From Nocardia rhizosphaerihabitans (GTDB lineage Bacteria > Actinomycetota > Actinomycetes > Mycobacteriales > Mycobacteriaceae): a DNA stretch of 64,000 nt. Position numbers and translations under genes: made by a program. Each line of letters starts with the position of its first letter. The stretch's first letter is position 1. The notes beneath the pieces are model-generated. The model saw nothing but the letters and a program-made list of their open reading frames with translations, had not been told where the DNA came from and made no database searches. The stretch lies in NCBI RefSeq assembly GCF_014646295.1, contig NZ_BMNE01000002.1, positions 683,440 through 747,439 of the forward strand. The letters are read 5' to 3'. Below, in pieces: positions 6,601-16,305 of this stretch.

Positions 6601-9066
6601 TTCGCGTACCAGGGTGGAGGTTTCGGTGCCGTCGACCTCGCCGGCGACTGAGATCGCAGTGATCCTGCCGTCGGCGGAGTCCAGGACGACGCGGTAGCCG
6701 CCGGAGTGGGTGACCTCGGTCGGGTCGCCGTTGCTGTTGTAGTGGAATCTGATTCGGTTGTGGTGGCGGTCGGTGATCGCGGAGATCGCGAGGTTTCCCA
6801 GGAGTGTGTCTAGGCCGCCCAGAGCAGATTCGGGGGCAAAGTGCCACACCAATTCCCGGTCCGGGTCCCACAACCGATAGCCGCCGGTGTCGGTGCGGGT
6901 CAGCTTCCAGCGTTGGCCACCGGTGATCGGTTCCACCCCGACGCCTACCTCGGCGTGGGGGTAGGGCAGGAGCATGCCGTCTTCGAACACGACGGTGACA
7001 CACTCGTCTTCGACGACAACGCGCATGTCGAGGGTGGCCGACCAGGATGAGCCGAACCAGCGGCCGTACCGATAGTTGGAGTGGTGGGCTCGTTTCAACG
7101 CGAGGCGCAGGATGCCGGGTAGATCGAGATCGGTGAGGGGGAGCAGGAACTCGCCGGTCGCGATATTGACCGGGTCTCCTCCCTCGGTGGTCTGATCGCG
7201 GGTGGAGTCGGTTTCGGGTGGATTGCGTTGCCCGGTATCGCCGACACTGGGTTCGCCGTTTCCACCGTTGTCGTTGTTGGCGCGGAGTTCGGGCTTGGTG
7301 TTGTCGGGTTGATCGGGCGTGTTGCCGTTGTCCGGACTGAGACCGCCTGGCTGGGTGCCGTCGTTGCTGTCACCTGGGTTGGCGTCGCCCTCGTCAGGGC
7401 GGGAAGCCGGACTGCCAGGATCGGCGGCACCTGGAGAGTTGTCACCGTCATTGTTGGTCGGCGGGTTGTCGGTGTCGGGCGTGGCGGCGGGGGAATCGCC
7501 CTCCGGTGATGTCGCCGCCGGGTTCGGCCCTGCCCCGTCGGGTTCCGGCGTCGGTCGAACCGGTGGTGAATCGTCGGCACCGTTCGTCGTGTCCGGTGAA
7601 CCATCGTGGGGCGAGGATGAATCCGGATCCGGGGTACGCGGAGCGTCAGGCGTGTCGGGAGTCGACGGGGCATCGGGGTTTGCGGCCGGGGAATCCGGGC
7701 TGGTCCCAGCAGGATTCGTCGCCGGGGCATCACCCGTTTGCGCAGCAGGGTTCGGGGCGCTCTCCGGAGTGGGAGCTGCTGGGTTGGTGCCTGGGCTTTC
7801 CGGTGTGGGTGCAGGTGCATCACCGGTCTGGCCTGCGGGATTTGTCGCGGGGGAGGCCGGGTTGTCCGGCGTGGTGGTTTTGGGTGTGTCGGGGACGTTT
7901 CTCCCGGCAGTCCCGGCCGCGTCGTCGACGACATTGCGGCCCGCATTGCCGAGGCGGGCGGCATCGGAGGCTTTGTCGACAACAGTCGCACCCGCCTTGG
8001 CCGCACCACCCGCACCACCGGTCGCCACGGTCAACAACGCGTCGCCGGTGAGCGCGCCCAACGCTTCGGACGGGTTCGTTTTGAACCCCGCCAGCATCGC
8101 CGCCCCGGTCGCTTTCGGGTCGGCCGCGGCCAACACCATGCCGGTGCCCAGATCCGACATGCTCGACATGTACTCGGCCGGGTGGGTGATGTTGTAGGCG
8201 TCGATCGGAGAGATCGAGCGCACGAACTGCACCATCCCGGTCAGCGAGGTCAACAACCCGGTACTGAAGTTCAGCCGCGCCTGGTCGATTGCCGCGCCCA
8301 GGTCTTCGAAATTGCTGCCCCATCGCGATAGAAACGGTGGTTCGGTCGGCGCGGTCGCGGTCGCCGCGCTGATCGCGGCCACCGCGGCATCGGCGGCATT
8401 GTCGCGTTGCGTGCGGGCGCCGGTCAGGATCGCTTTCGCGGCGTTGCGGATGTCGGTCCAGGTGTCGGTGAGGTTCTTGCCCTTGCGCTGATCGTCGGTC
8501 AGCGCGTTCCACTCGTTCTTGCGGTCGCGTTCTTCGCGATCGGCGGCTTCCCATTTCGCGATCGCGTCGGCGGCCTTGGCCTGGGCGGCGGTGACCTCGT
8601 GTGACCAGGCGTCCAGTGCGGTCTTGGCCTTGCCCATCGCATCCGCGCCGTCCCACCACAGTTTCGGCTGCTTGGCGAACTCCTCGTCGAATGCTGTCGC
8701 GGCTTCACCGGTCCAGTCGGCGGTGTCGATCTTGCGCAGCGCGTCACCGGTTTGATCGATCGCGGTGCCGATCTTGCCCAGGTGTCCGACGACCTCGTTG
8801 ATCTTGCCGACATCGCCCCGGATCAATTCCTTGGGATCGCTGGTCTGCCCGAGTTCTTTCTCCGGCACCGCACCGCCGGTCGCGTCGACGACCTTGTCGC
8901 CCAGATCATCCAGCCATTCCGACAAGCCGTCGGCGCCAACAGCTTTCGCAACCTTCGACTCGGCATCGAGGACCGTGTTGTAAGCCTGCCCGACCTTTTC
9001 GGTGGCGGTCTCGAGCCCGTCTTCGATCTTGTCGCCGACGCTGTTGAGGAAATCCCCGATTCCCAT
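3655..9066 (-). CDS. Type VII-secreted RHS polymorphic toxin with ParB-like tip
   Basis: A 1803-residue contact or secreted toxin. Residues 1-250 form a helical ESX-type export domain with a WTG turn near residue 114; about 260-390 are hydrophobic/helical; about 392-625 are a Pro/Thr/Asp-rich linker; about 628-700 match the DUF6531 module that opens RHS shells (GDPVNIATGEF). Many YD/RHS repeats follow to about 1600. The shell closes with two DPLGL motifs, the second near 1692, where the tip is normally cleaved off. The last roughly 110 residues (RFTQDSISQNFRDGSS...SLDNRRLAAFQ) resemble a ParB-like nuclease fold seen in other polymorphic toxins. Base composition drops in AT-richer fashion in the tip, a sign of tip exchange. 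The start abuts the upstream stop (TAGATG). Activity of the tip is inferred. Confidence 0.88.
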   Translation of the reverse strand: MGIGDFLNSVGDKIEDGLETATEKVGQAYNTVLDAESKVAKAVGADGLSEWLDDLGDKVVDATGGAVPEKELGQTSDPKELIRGDVGKINEVVGHLGKIGTAIDQTGDALRKIDTADWTGEAATAFDEEFAKQPKLWWDGADAMGKAKTALDAWSHEVTAAQAKAADAIAKWEAADREERDRKNEWNALTDDQRKGKNLTDTWTDIRNAAKAILTGARTQRDNAADAAVAAISAATATAPTEPPFLSRWGSNFEDLGAAIDQARLNFSTGLLTSLTGMVQFVRSISPIDAYNITHPAEYMSSMSDLGTGMVLAAADPKATGAAMLAGFKTNPSEALGALTGDALLTVATGGAGGAAKAGATVVDKASDAARLGNAGRNVVDDAAGTAGRNVPDTPKTTTPDNPASPATNPAGQTGDAPAPTPESPGTNPAAPTPESAPNPAAQTGDAPATNPAGTSPDSPAANPDAPSTPDTPDAPRTPDPDSSSPHDGSPDTTNGADDSPPVRPTPEPDGAGPNPAATSPEGDSPAATPDTDNPPTNNDGDNSPGAADPGSPASRPDEGDANPGDSNDGTQPGGLSPDNGNTPDQPDNTKPELRANNDNGGNGEPSVGDTGQRNPPETDSTRDQTTEGGDPVNIATGEFLLPLTDLDLPGILRLALKRAHHSNYRYGRWFGSSWSATLDMRVVVEDECVTVVFEDGMLLPYPHAEVGVGVEPITGGQRWKLTRTDTGGYRLWDPDRELVWHFAPESALGGLDTLLGNLAISAITDRHHNRIRFHYNSNGDPTEVTHSGGYRVVLDSADGRITAISVAGEVDGTETSTLVREFGYDNGELTSVTNGVGGVTRFAYDDQHRMLSWTDSNGSWVTNTYDESGRVVSQRGADGVFDAEYEYLEFGNGTGRLTRMTDSRGGVTGYGFDSDLRLRDLRAPDGGHRHIDYNAARKPLTVTEPDGATTTYIYTSDGDVAAITRPDGRQITIDYAYPNRPSTITNADGTTQHREWDKAGNLVAVTDPAGARTEYHHHQCGAVAEIRDPDGARTYIEADSAGLPIKVTDPYGATTEIQRDLFGRPIQVTDQLGAVTRYEWTPEGRPARRIDPDGHSEAWSYDGENNLLTHTNRAGHVTSYTYGGFDKISTRTDPDGSVHRYLYNTERALTAVINPLGQRWTYEYDLAGRLQSETDYTGATTTYTHTATGRIATVTPATGVTRHHRYDLLGNLTSITADTGEYLAYTHDPLGRILTAINGTGETRTHTLEFTYTPTGQVATQKLDDQPPMVNEYDHRNRRIRRTTPTGGTTTWRHNALGHVTAMTADDTDITFNHDSAGRLTGWRIGEVQVDRTFTPTGNIASQHVTGFPAREFTLDLGDFGSPTTNRPDPFTIRRDDYIYRPDGYLTHHHTTTTRPDTATTRATYTLDPIGRVNTITRNNHISEAYEYDALSNITASIPAAVDPAPAAPPAHRQMEGREYHNNLLVREGRNHYYYDPAGRLIRKVTTRLSRKSAVWHYRYNAFDQLTDVYSPNQEWWQYSYDAHGRRTAKQLRDGNTDEIRQSIEFTYDTRELAEQYDTATSVTSRWHYRPGTNTPLTQSLQTHTDTVNSVVLGSVSGIPTTLINPVTAEEDGAASQNHWGYTTWSGTTIPIRYPGQYHDHETSLHHNDYRTYDPNTARFLTSDPLGLTAASNPFAYPHNPTYWIDPLGLIPDYANPREIRFTQDSISQNFRDGSSVFDLSESLRTGQVIPSDIPPIRVFERDGNLYSLDNRRLAAFQMAGVDVPITAATPAQVARDAFKMTSKTDGQSIRIRGEGGMIWPN

Positions 9067-9678
9067 CTACGGTTTTTCCCCCGTCTTGGCCGCAGGCTGC
9101 TGTGATTGCTGGATCTCGGCGAGGTGGGCGGCGACGCCGGTATCGAGGCTGTAAGCCTTGTCGGGGTTGTCGAGCAGGTACTGACCTGCCTCCCCCAACG
9201 TGGACACGTTGTCTCCTATATGGGAGAACGCCTCGGAGAACGACGAACCGCTGTAGTCGGGCTGCGCGGCCAGATTCCAGGTGTTGTTCGACAGCACCTG
9301 ACCCCAGTCCATCTCCTCGATGTCGGCCTTGCTCATGTGCGGGTTGCCGGCCAAGTGGGTGAACATCTGCTTGAACGAGTTCGAAATCTGCTCGTCCATG
9401 AGGTAGTAGCGGCCCGCGGACAGGTCCAGGATCTTGGCGATCTCGTTCCCGGACTGGACCAGCGCCCGCACGCCCCACGACCACCGCTCGGCGAACTCCT
9501 CGAACGTCGACTGGACGTTCGCCTTGCCCGCCTCCATCGCCGACAACGTCAGCTGCGCGAAGCCGCGCCCGACCGCACCGGTTTCCCCGATACCCAGCTC
9601 GGACAGTTCACTGATGATCCCGGTGATGCCGGTCGCGGCTTGAGTCAGCAACGCGGGATCGACATTGATATCCGACAT
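9067..9678 (-). CDS. ESX-type helical partner of the RHS toxin
   Basis: A 203-residue protein of the WXG100-like class. Residues 1-100 form a helical hairpin with ERWSWGVRAL at the turn (about 64-73) and a YxxxD signal (Y91...D95) as used by type VII substrates. The second half is less regular and may contact the toxin N-terminus. It ends directly against the RHS start codon (TAGATG), so the two are translationally coupled and probably exported or chaperoned together. A GGGAG ribosome binding site lies in the end of the preceding gene. The ESX-like fold is supported by sequence pattern; the partnership is inferred from position. Confidence 0.7.
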   Translation of the reverse strand: MSDINVDPALLTQAATGITGIISELSELGIGETGAVGRGFAQLTLSAMEAGKANVQSTFEEFAERWSWGVRALVQSGNEIAKILDLSAGRYYLMDEQISNSFKQMFTHLAGNPHMSKADIEEMDWGQVLSNNTWNLAAQPDYSGSSFSEAFSHIGDNVSTLGEAGQYLLDNPDKAYSLDTGVAAHLAEIQQSQQPAAKTGEKP

Positions 9679-9681
9679 CGG

Positions 9682-10080
9682 TTACTCCCGGACTCTGCCG
9701 GCGGAATCGTCGGGTACGTCCGGTGGGAAGGTCATCGGGCGGGCGCCGAGCATGTCGACCGCCACGCCCGTCGGATCTGTCTGCGCCGCCGCGAACTCGC
9801 GGAGACGACGGCCCAAAAAGGTGTGGAAGCGGTACTCCTGGTCGGCGACAACGCCCCTCGTGGTCATGAACCGCGCGTACTCGGCGACACCGGTGAACGC
9901 ACATAGCCAGGCGATACCGCCGGACTCCAACGTGAAGACCCGGTCTTCCGGGCCGGTCAACGGCACCAGCAGCGCCGAGGACTCGAACGCCGCCGTCAGC
10001 TCGCCCGGCGCACCGAACCCGGCGTAGAACGCCGCGATCTCCGACCGCAATCGCCCGGAGTCCACATCAACGACACCCAC
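9682..10080 (-). CDS. SseB-like protein at head of toxin operon
   Basis: A 132-residue protein resembling the SseB N-terminal domain: LLVPLTGPEDRVFTLESGG, then WLCAFTGVAEYARF, and a C-terminal GVAVDMLGARPMTFPP. Actinobacterial type VII toxin loci often begin with such a protein, probably as an accessory or chaperone. GTG at 10080 is chosen because GGGGGG lies 7 nt upstream; the frame stays open to 10161 without a better start. It is 3 nt from the next gene, in the same operon as the ESX-like partner and RHS toxin. The role is inferred. Confidence 0.6.
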   Translation of the reverse strand: MGVVDVDSGRLRSEIAAFYAGFGAPGELTAAFESSALLVPLTGPEDRVFTLESGGIAWLCAFTGVAEYARFMTTRGVVADQEYRFHTFLGRRLREFAAAQTDPTGVAVDMLGARPMTFPPDVPDDSAGRVRE

Positions 10081-10150
10081 GTCTTTACCCCCCGTCCCCT
10101 CGAACCCTGCCAGCCACCGTAGTGAACCGTGCTGGGGTCGATCAAGGATC

Positions 10151-10176
10151 GGGCCGCGCACCGGGGTGCGCGGCCC
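10151..10176. terminator. GC-rich hairpin between glpX and the toxin operon
   Basis: GGGCCGCGCACC (10151-10162) pairs perfectly with GGTGCGCGGCCC (10165-10176) around a 2-nt nominal loop. It lies 6 nt beyond the glpX stop. No clear T run follows, so termination is plausible but not certain. Confidence 0.55.
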
Positions 10177-10182
10177 GTCACA

Positions 10183-11226
10183 TCACGGCAGTGGCGGGTT
10201 GGCGCTGTCGTCGCCGTCGAAGTCGACGGAGGAGTATTCGCGGAGTTTGGTGAGGCGGTGGTAGGCGTCGATCATGCGGACGGTGCCGGACTTGGAGCGC
10301 ATGACGATCGACTGGGTGGAGGCGCCGCCGCCGAAGTAGCGGACGCCGCGCAGCAGGTCGCCGTCGGTGACGCCGGTAGCACAGAAGAAGACGTTCTCGC
10401 CGGCGACCAGGTCGGTGGTGGACAGGACGCGGTCCAGGTCGTGGCCCGCGTCGATGGCCTTCTGGCGCTCTTCGTCGTCCTTGGGGGCGAGCATGCCCTG
10501 CAGTTCGCCACCGAGGCAGCGCAGCGCGGCGGCGGCGATGATGCCCTCGGGGGTGCCGCCGATGCCGACGAGGATGTCGACGCCGGACTCGGGGCGCGCG
10601 GCGGCGATGGCGCCCGCGACGTCACCGTCGGAGATCAGGCGGATGCGGGCGCCCGCGTCGCGGGTCTGCTGGATGATCTCGGCGTGGCGGGGGCGGTCCA
10701 GGATGCAGACGGTGAGGTCGGAGACCGAGGACTTCTTCGCCTTGGCGACGCGGCGGATGTTCTCGCCGATCGGAGCGGTGATGTCGATCGAGCCCGCGGC
10801 GTCGGGGCCGACGGCGATCTTGTGCATGTAGAACACGGCCGACGGATCGAACATGGCGCCGCGCTCGGCGACCGCGAGCACCGAGATGGCGCCGGGGGAA
10901 CCCTTCGACATCAGGGTGGTGCCGTCGATCGGGTCGACGGCGAAGTCGACGTCGGGTCCGGTGCCGTCACCGACCGCCTCGCCGTTGTACAGCATCGGCG
11001 CTTCGTCCTTCTCGCCTTCGCCGATGACGACGACGCCCTTCATGGAGACGGAGCTGACCAGCTGGCGCATGGCGTCGACGGCCGCGCCGTCGCCGCCTTC
11101 CTTGTCTCCGCGGCCGACCCAGCGGCCCGCTGCCATCGCGCCTGCCTCGGTGACGCGTACCAACTCGAGTGCGAGGTTGCGGTCGGGTGCCTCGCGGCGG
11201 CTGGGGGCGGGCGATGATGCCGTCAT
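10183..11226 (-). CDS. glpX: Fructose-1,6-bisphosphatase class II
   Basis: GlpX hydrolyses fructose-1,6-bisphosphate to fructose-6-phosphate and is the essential gluconeogenic phosphatase in mycobacteria-like organisms. The 347-residue protein shows the class II metal/substrate motifs [14 protein letters not shown] and [12 protein letters not shown], then [18 protein letters not shown] at 11226 is chosen because AAGGAGG lies 9 nt upstream and the conserved family N-terminus begins shortly after; the frame is open further upstream without homology. It is divergent from the DUF4245 gene, as in Mycobacterium (glpX beside Rv1100), which supports vertical inheritance. Confidence 0.97.
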   Translation of the reverse strand: MTASSPAPSRREAPDRNLALELVRVTEAGAMAAGRWVGRGDKEGGDGAAVDAMRQLVSSVSMKGVVVIGEGEKDEAPMLYNGEAVGDGTGPDVDFAVDPIDGTTLMSKGSPGAISVLAVAERGAMFDPSAVFYMHKIAVGPDAAGSIDITAPIGENIRRVAKAKKSSVSDLTVCILDRPRHAEIIQQTRDAGARIRLISDGDVAGAIAAARPESGVDILVGIGGTPEGIIAAAALRCLGGELQGMLAPKDDEERQKAIDAGHDLDRVLSTTDLVAGENVFFCATGVTDGDLLRGVRYFGGGASTQSIVMRSKSGTVRMIDAYHRLTKLREYSSVDFDGDDSANPPLP

Positions 11227-11352
11227 TGCGGAGTGCCTCCTTGGCGTTGGTGTACGGGGGCAATTGTCGCATTCAGATCTGGCACGCTCGTGCACCACCT
11301 CCTCGGACGCCCGCTGACAGCCCTGGTCGGCGTCGAGTGGATACTGGTAGCC

Positions 11353-11919
11353 GTGGCCCAGCAGAAGCACCGGATCTTCAACGACTATCGCGACCTTTTC
11401 TGGTCGCTGATCCCGTTGGTGCTGATCGCGATCGTGCTCGCGGGCGCCGCGAGCCAGTGCACGGTGGCCACGAACGGCCCGACGCAAGGTCAGGTGCCGC
11501 ATTTCGACGCCGACTCGGCGCTGCGCGCCGACGCCAAGTCGCTGCCGTTCCCGATCCGCAAGCCGGAGCTCCCGCAGGACTGGGTGTCGAACTCGGGCAG
11601 CCGCGAGACCATCGTCGCGGCGGGGGGCGGCCCCATGAGCACCGTCGGCTACCTGACCCCGCAGGGCACCTACATGCGGTTCTCGCAGAGCTCGGCGTCC
11701 GAGGAAGCGCTGGCCAGGCACGTGCTCGGCTCGCGCTACGCCACCGGAACGCAGGACGTGGCCGGGCAGAAATGGGTCGTCTTCACCGAGCCGACCGAGG
11801 AGTCGGCCTGGATCGCCGACCTGGGCGGTGTCCGGGTGCTGATCACCGGCGCCGGCAACGAGGCCGCGTTCACCACGCTGGCGAAGGCGGTCACCACCGC
11901 GCAGCCGCTGTCGAAGTGA
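11353..11919 (+). CDS. DUF4245 membrane-anchored protein
   Basis: A 188-residue protein with a short cytoplasmic N-terminus ([20 protein letters not shown]) and one membrane helix at about 13-33, followed by an extracytoplasmic domain of the DUF4245 family. Function is unknown. GTG at 11353 is chosen because the family begins with AQQK...; the frame runs open to 11233 but that part is not conserved. It lies between glpX and xseB, the same place as its mycobacterial counterpart. It may have an envelope-related role; no catalytic motif is visible. Confidence 0.8.
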   Translation: MAQQKHRIFNDYRDLFWSLIPLVLIAIVLAGAASQCTVATNGPTQGQVPHFDADSALRADAKSLPFPIRKPELPQDWVSNSGSRETIVAAGGGPMSTVGYLTPQGTYMRFSQSSASEEALARHVLGSRYATGTQDVAGQKWVVFTEPTEESAWIADLGGVRVLITGAGNEAAFTTLAKAVTTAQPLSK

Positions 11920-11987
11920 GCTCCGCACGCTGAATACCGGTTGTCGAGCCCGCAGAACTGCCGAGTTCCACCGGTAGGTCGGCGGAC

Positions 11988-12242
11988 CTATTCGCCGGTG
12001 TCGTCGGCGTGCGACGCGATGGCATCCTCCACGCGCTTGCGCGCACCGGCCAGGTGCTGCTCGCAGCGGGTGGCCAATGCCTCGCCGCGCTCCCAGAGGG
12101 CGAGCGAGTCGTCGAGGTCGAGGCCGCCCTGCTCGAGCATCTTGACCACGTTGACCAGTTCGTCGCGGGCGCGTTCGTAGCCGAAGGCGGCGATCTCGGC
12201 GAGGGTGTCGGCGGGCTCGGTTCCGGCGTCGGGCACGGTCAT
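11988..12242 (-). CDS. xseB: Exodeoxyribonuclease VII small subunit
   Basis: XseB joins several copies to XseA to form exonuclease VII, which degrades single-stranded DNA from both ends to short oligonucleotides. The 84-residue protein has the family helices: [20 protein letters not shown] and [15 protein letters not shown], then [22 protein letters not shown] at 12242 overlaps the xseA stop by 4 nt, so the pair is translationally coupled. Length is normal for the family. Confidence 0.96.
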   Translation of the reverse strand: MTVPDAGTEPADTLAEIAAFGYERARDELVNVVKMLEQGGLDLDDSLALWERGEALATRCEQHLAGARKRVEDAIASHADDTGE

Positions 12243-13555
12243 TTCCTCTTGTCGTCGGTGGCGGGTGTCAGGCGCTGGGTGCCGAGCGCGGCGGCGGTGA
12301 CGGCGCCGTCGGCGACGCGGATGCGGAGCTGGCTGCCCGCTGGGGCGTCCTCGATCGCGCGAACCACATGACGTTCCGGTCCGGCGACGCGTTGCACGAC
12401 AGCGTAGCCACGGGCCAGCGTCGCGGCGGGACCGACAGCGGTGAGCTTTTCGCGCAGGTGCACGGCCGCGGTGGATTCGGTGCGCAGCGTCTGCTCGACC
12501 GTGCGGCGCGCCGCCAGGCGCAGCCGCTCCACCTCGTCGTGGCGGTGCCGCAGTTCGCGCAGCGGATCGGCGAGGACGGGGCGCGAGCGCAACTGGGCGA
12601 TGATGTGGGTCTCGCGCTGCACCCAGCCGCGCAGCGCGGCGGCCGAGCGGGCCCGCATCTCGCGCACACCCGCGAGTTCGGCGGCGGCGTCGGGGACGAT
12701 GCGTTTGGCGGCGTCGGTGGGCGTCGCGGCGCGCACGTCGGCGACGAGATCGCTGAGCGGGGCATCGGGTTCGTGGCCGATCGCGCTGACGATGGGGGTG
12801 GTCGCGGCGGCGATGGCCCGGCACAGCGCCTCGTCGGAGAACGGCAGCAGGTCTTCGGTACTGCCGCCGCCGCGGGCGAGCACGATCACGTCGACGGCGG
12901 GGTCGCGATCCAGCGCGGCCAGCGCGTCCAGCATCTGCGGCACCGCTGTCGGCCCCTGCACCGCGGTGTTCTTCACGACGAAACGGACTGCGGGCCAACG
13001 GTTCTGGGCGACGGTCAACACATCGCGTTCGGCCGCGCTGGCTCGTCCGGTGATCAGCCCGACGGTGCCGGGCAGGAACGGCAGCGGCCGCTTGAGTCGC
13101 GGATCGAACAGCCCTTCGGCCGCCAGCAGCGACTTCAATCGCTCGATCCGCGCGAGCAGCTCGCCGATGCCGACCGGCCGGATCTCGGTGACCCGCAGCG
13201 ACAGCGTGCCGCGCCCGGTGAAGAACTGCAGCTTGCCGTAGACGACGACGCGGCTGCCCTCGGTCAACGGGACGGGACTGCGCCGCAACAAGTCCGGATC
13301 GCACGTCACCGACAGCGACATGTCCGCCGAGGTATCGCGCAGCACCAGGAACGCGGTGCGCGTGCCGGGGCGCAGATTGATCTGGGTGACCTGCCCCTCC
13401 ACCCACACACTGCCGAGCCGGTCGATCCACTGCGCGACCTTCACCGCGACCGAACGCACCGGCCACGGCTGCTCCGCCGAACTGCCCGGTGCGCCTGCCT
13501 GCGCGGCTGTGCCGGAGGCCGCCGGGGCGGTGGTGCCGGAGCCGTCCTCAGTCAT
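12239..13555 (-). CDS. xseA: Exodeoxyribonuclease VII large subunit
   Basis: XseA is the catalytic subunit of exonuclease VII. The 438-residue protein has an N-terminal OB fold (about 30-130, [14 protein letters not shown]), followed by the catalytic core with [31 protein letters not shown] and [20 protein letters not shown], then a long helical arm and a C-terminal segment. The first in the operon, it overlaps xseB by 4 nt. The position beside the lipid-droplet protein gene and ispH matches Mycobacterium. Confidence 0.97.
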   Translation of the reverse strand: MTEDGSGTTAPAASGTAAQAGAPGSSAEQPWPVRSVAVKVAQWIDRLGSVWVEGQVTQINLRPGTRTAFLVLRDTSADMSLSVTCDPDLLRRSPVPLTEGSRVVVYGKLQFFTGRGTLSLRVTEIRPVGIGELLARIERLKSLLAAEGLFDPRLKRPLPFLPGTVGLITGRASAAERDVLTVAQNRWPAVRFVVKNTAVQGPTAVPQMLDALAALDRDPAVDVIVLARGGGSTEDLLPFSDEALCRAIAAATTPIVSAIGHEPDAPLSDLVADVRAATPTDAAKRIVPDAAAELAGVREMRARSAAALRGWVQRETHIIAQLRSRPVLADPLRELRHRHDEVERLRLAARRTVEQTLRTESTAAVHLREKLTAVGPAATLARGYAVVQRVAGPERHVVRAIEDAPAGSQLRIRVADGAVTAAALGTQRLTPATDDKRK

Positions 13556-13590
13556 AGGTCAGGTATACGCGGCGCTACCGACACAAACAA

Positions 13591-13624
13591 AAGCGACCGC
13601 AATCAGCGCGGATTGCGGTCGCTT
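13591..13624 (-). terminator. Strong intrinsic terminator
   Basis: AAGCGACCGCAATC and GATTGCGGTCGCTT form a perfect 14-bp stem with a 6-nt loop. Read on the minus strand it is followed by TTTTGTTTGTG, so it ends transcripts of the minus-strand gene that stops at 13640, just upstream of xseA. Confidence 0.9.
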
Positions 13625-13639
13625 CGAGACGGAACAGGC

Positions 13640-14242
13640 TTACTGCGCCTGGACGGTGGCGATGCGGTTGGTCAGCATGGTGACGAAGGGGGCGCGGGCG
13701 CGGGTCTGCTGCTCGAAGGCCAGCAGCTGGGCCAGCTCCTCGACGGTCAGCATGCGCAGCCGGGCGCGCAGCTGGGCCAGCGTCATCGCCGGGTAGTCGT
13801 AGCGGACGGCGACCTCGGGGGCCTGCACCTCCTCGGGCTCCGGCTCGGCGGCGGGCTCCTCGGCCTCGGCCTCGGTCTCGAGCAGCAGCAGCGACGCGGG
13901 CGTGGCCTTGCCGTTGGCCTGCTCGGCCGGGTGCTCTTCGGTGTACAGATCGAAACGGCTGGCGTGGCCGTTGGTGGCGACCGCGGGCTCGGGCGCGATG
14001 TCCTCGTCGAAGGTGGCCCACTCCGGCTGTTCCTGCGGAGTCGAACCTAGACGTTCGAACACGAGGTCACCCTTGAGCGCGAGGCTGGTGACGAACTGCT
14101 GCACATGCATGGTCGTCTGCAGCACGCGACTCAGCGCGGTGATCGGGAAATTGACCGCGGCGACGGGTAACCGCCGGGTCTCTTCTAAGGCGTACACGGC
14201 GGCGCCGGCGGCGACCCGGGCCACGAACGGAGGACGGAACAT
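13640..14242 (-). CDS. Lipid droplet-associated protein (Rv1109c-like)
   Basis: A 200-residue protein. The N-terminus (MFRPPFVARVAAGAAVYALE) is hydrophobic and likely amphipathic or membrane-associated; the middle is acidic and Ala/Glu-rich (about 120-150); the C-terminus has a helical MTLAQLRARLRMLTVEELAQLL. Mycolata homologues are annotated as lipid droplet-associated proteins. Start ATG 14242 fits the conserved N-terminus. It lies divergent from ispH, exactly as in Mycobacterium. Biochemical function is unknown. Confidence 0.75.
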   Translation of the reverse strand: MFRPPFVARVAAGAAVYALEETRRLPVAAVNFPITALSRVLQTTMHVQQFVTSLALKGDLVFERLGSTPQEQPEWATFDEDIAPEPAVATNGHASRFDLYTEEHPAEQANGKATPASLLLLETEAEAEEPAAEPEPEEVQAPEVAVRYDYPAMTLAQLRARLRMLTVEELAQLLAFEQQTRARAPFVTMLTNRIATVQAQ

Positions 14243-14356
14243 GGTCCCAGCCTGCCGCAAACCGCCTGTGATGCAAAGGTCCAGGCTGCCCAGATGTGAC
14301 TTTCGCCCCTTGATCCGCCCTGATCCCGCCCGCGCGACGCACGTAAGCTGTGGATC

Positions 14357-15376
<1,020 letters not shown>

Positions 15377-15392
15377 CAGAGGCCCAGAAAGA

Positions 15393-15428
15393 AAGAATCC
15401 CCGTCGCGAGATCGCGGCGGGGATTCTT
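15393..15428. terminator. Bidirectional terminator between convergent genes
   Basis: AAGAATCCCCGTCGC (15393-15407) pairs with GCGGCGGGGATTCTT (15414-15428), 14 of 15 bp, with a 6-nt loop. It sits between the ends of ispH and the convergent DUF6542 gene, only 4 nt from the latter's stop. Confidence 0.8.
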
Positions 15429-15432
15429 CGTT

Positions 15433-16254
15433 TCACACGTTGTCGGGTCGGCGCCGTTCGGTGCGGCCGGTGTCGGCGCGGTCGCGATAGCGCACGGTCG
15501 GCTGTGGGTGCGGCTGCGGGTCGGCCCTTCGGCGCGGCGTGCGCGCAGGCTCGGCCTCCCGCGGTGCGGCGCCACGGCCCGTTCGCGGTGTCCTTGCGGC
15601 GGCGGGGGCGCGCTTGGGTTCGGTCGCGCGCGGGGCGCGGCGGGCCGGGCTGGCCATGTCGACTTCGGTGACCGGCTCGTCCAGGACGGCGGTGGCGCGG
15701 CGGGTGCGCCTGCCGCGGGTGGCCTCGTCGAGCGTCTCAGGCCTGCGTCGGCTGGCCGGCTTGGATTCGGTTTTGCGTTCGGTCCGGCGTTCGGCGGCGG
15801 GCCGCGCGGTGCCGGGGGCGCGCTTGGCGATCGCGATCCTGGCGCCGCCGATCGCCAGCACGAGCACGGTGGCCAGCATCATCGTCGGGAAGCGCTCCAC
15901 CAGCGGGATGATGAGGTTCATCAGCACGTCTTTGATGGAGGTGGTGGCGCGCCCACCCAGCATCTGGCAGGCCAGCGGCACCGCGACGAACAGCAGCAGC
16001 GGCGGCATCACCATGGTGGAGAACAGGCCGCGGAACCGCACGGCGCAGACGGCGAGCACGCAGCCGAGCACATACAGCGCCGAGAACGTGCCGGTCGGGT
16101 AGGTCTCGCCCCCGAGCCCATCGATCAGGAACCCGAACATCGTCATGCCCGCGGCAAGCAGAATCGCGGCCCAGGCGGGGATGCCGGGCACCGAGGGCAT
16201 GATCGAACGTTGCGGCGCGGGCACCCGGGGTCGCGCACGTTGGGAAGCAGCCAC
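15433..16254 (-). CDS. DUF6542 membrane protein (Rv1111c-like)
   Basis: A 273-residue protein with about four membrane helices in residues 25-140 (for example IPAWAAILLAAGMTMFGFLI) and a long basic, Pro/Arg/Thr-rich cytoplasmic tail after about 150. The membrane part is of the DUF6542 type. Function is unknown. GTG at 16254 is the longest start; an ATG at the MPSVPGIPAW position would remove a basic lead and is also possible. It follows ispH as in Mycobacterium. The low-complexity tail suggests weak constraint or nucleic-acid contact, but this is speculation. Confidence 0.75.
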   Translation of the reverse strand: MAASQRARPRVPAPQRSIMPSVPGIPAWAAILLAAGMTMFGFLIDGLGGETYPTGTFSALYVLGCVLAVCAVRFRGLFSTMVMPPLLLFVAVPLACQMLGGRATTSIKDVLMNLIIPLVERFPTMMLATVLVLAIGGARIAIAKRAPGTARPAAERRTERKTESKPASRRRPETLDEATRGRRTRRATAVLDEPVTEVDMASPARRAPRATEPKRAPAAARTPRTGRGAAPREAEPARTPRRRADPQPHPQPTVRYRDRADTGRTERRRPDNV

Positions 16255-16305
16255 CCTATGACACTAACCGCACAACGCGCCGTCAGGCGCTGCGGCACGG
16301 GGATC

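Noticed and set aside
11233..11352. N-terminal extension of the DUF4245 protein
   Set aside because: The family begins at AQQK after GTG 11353; the extension overlaps the glpX leader and has no conserved pattern.
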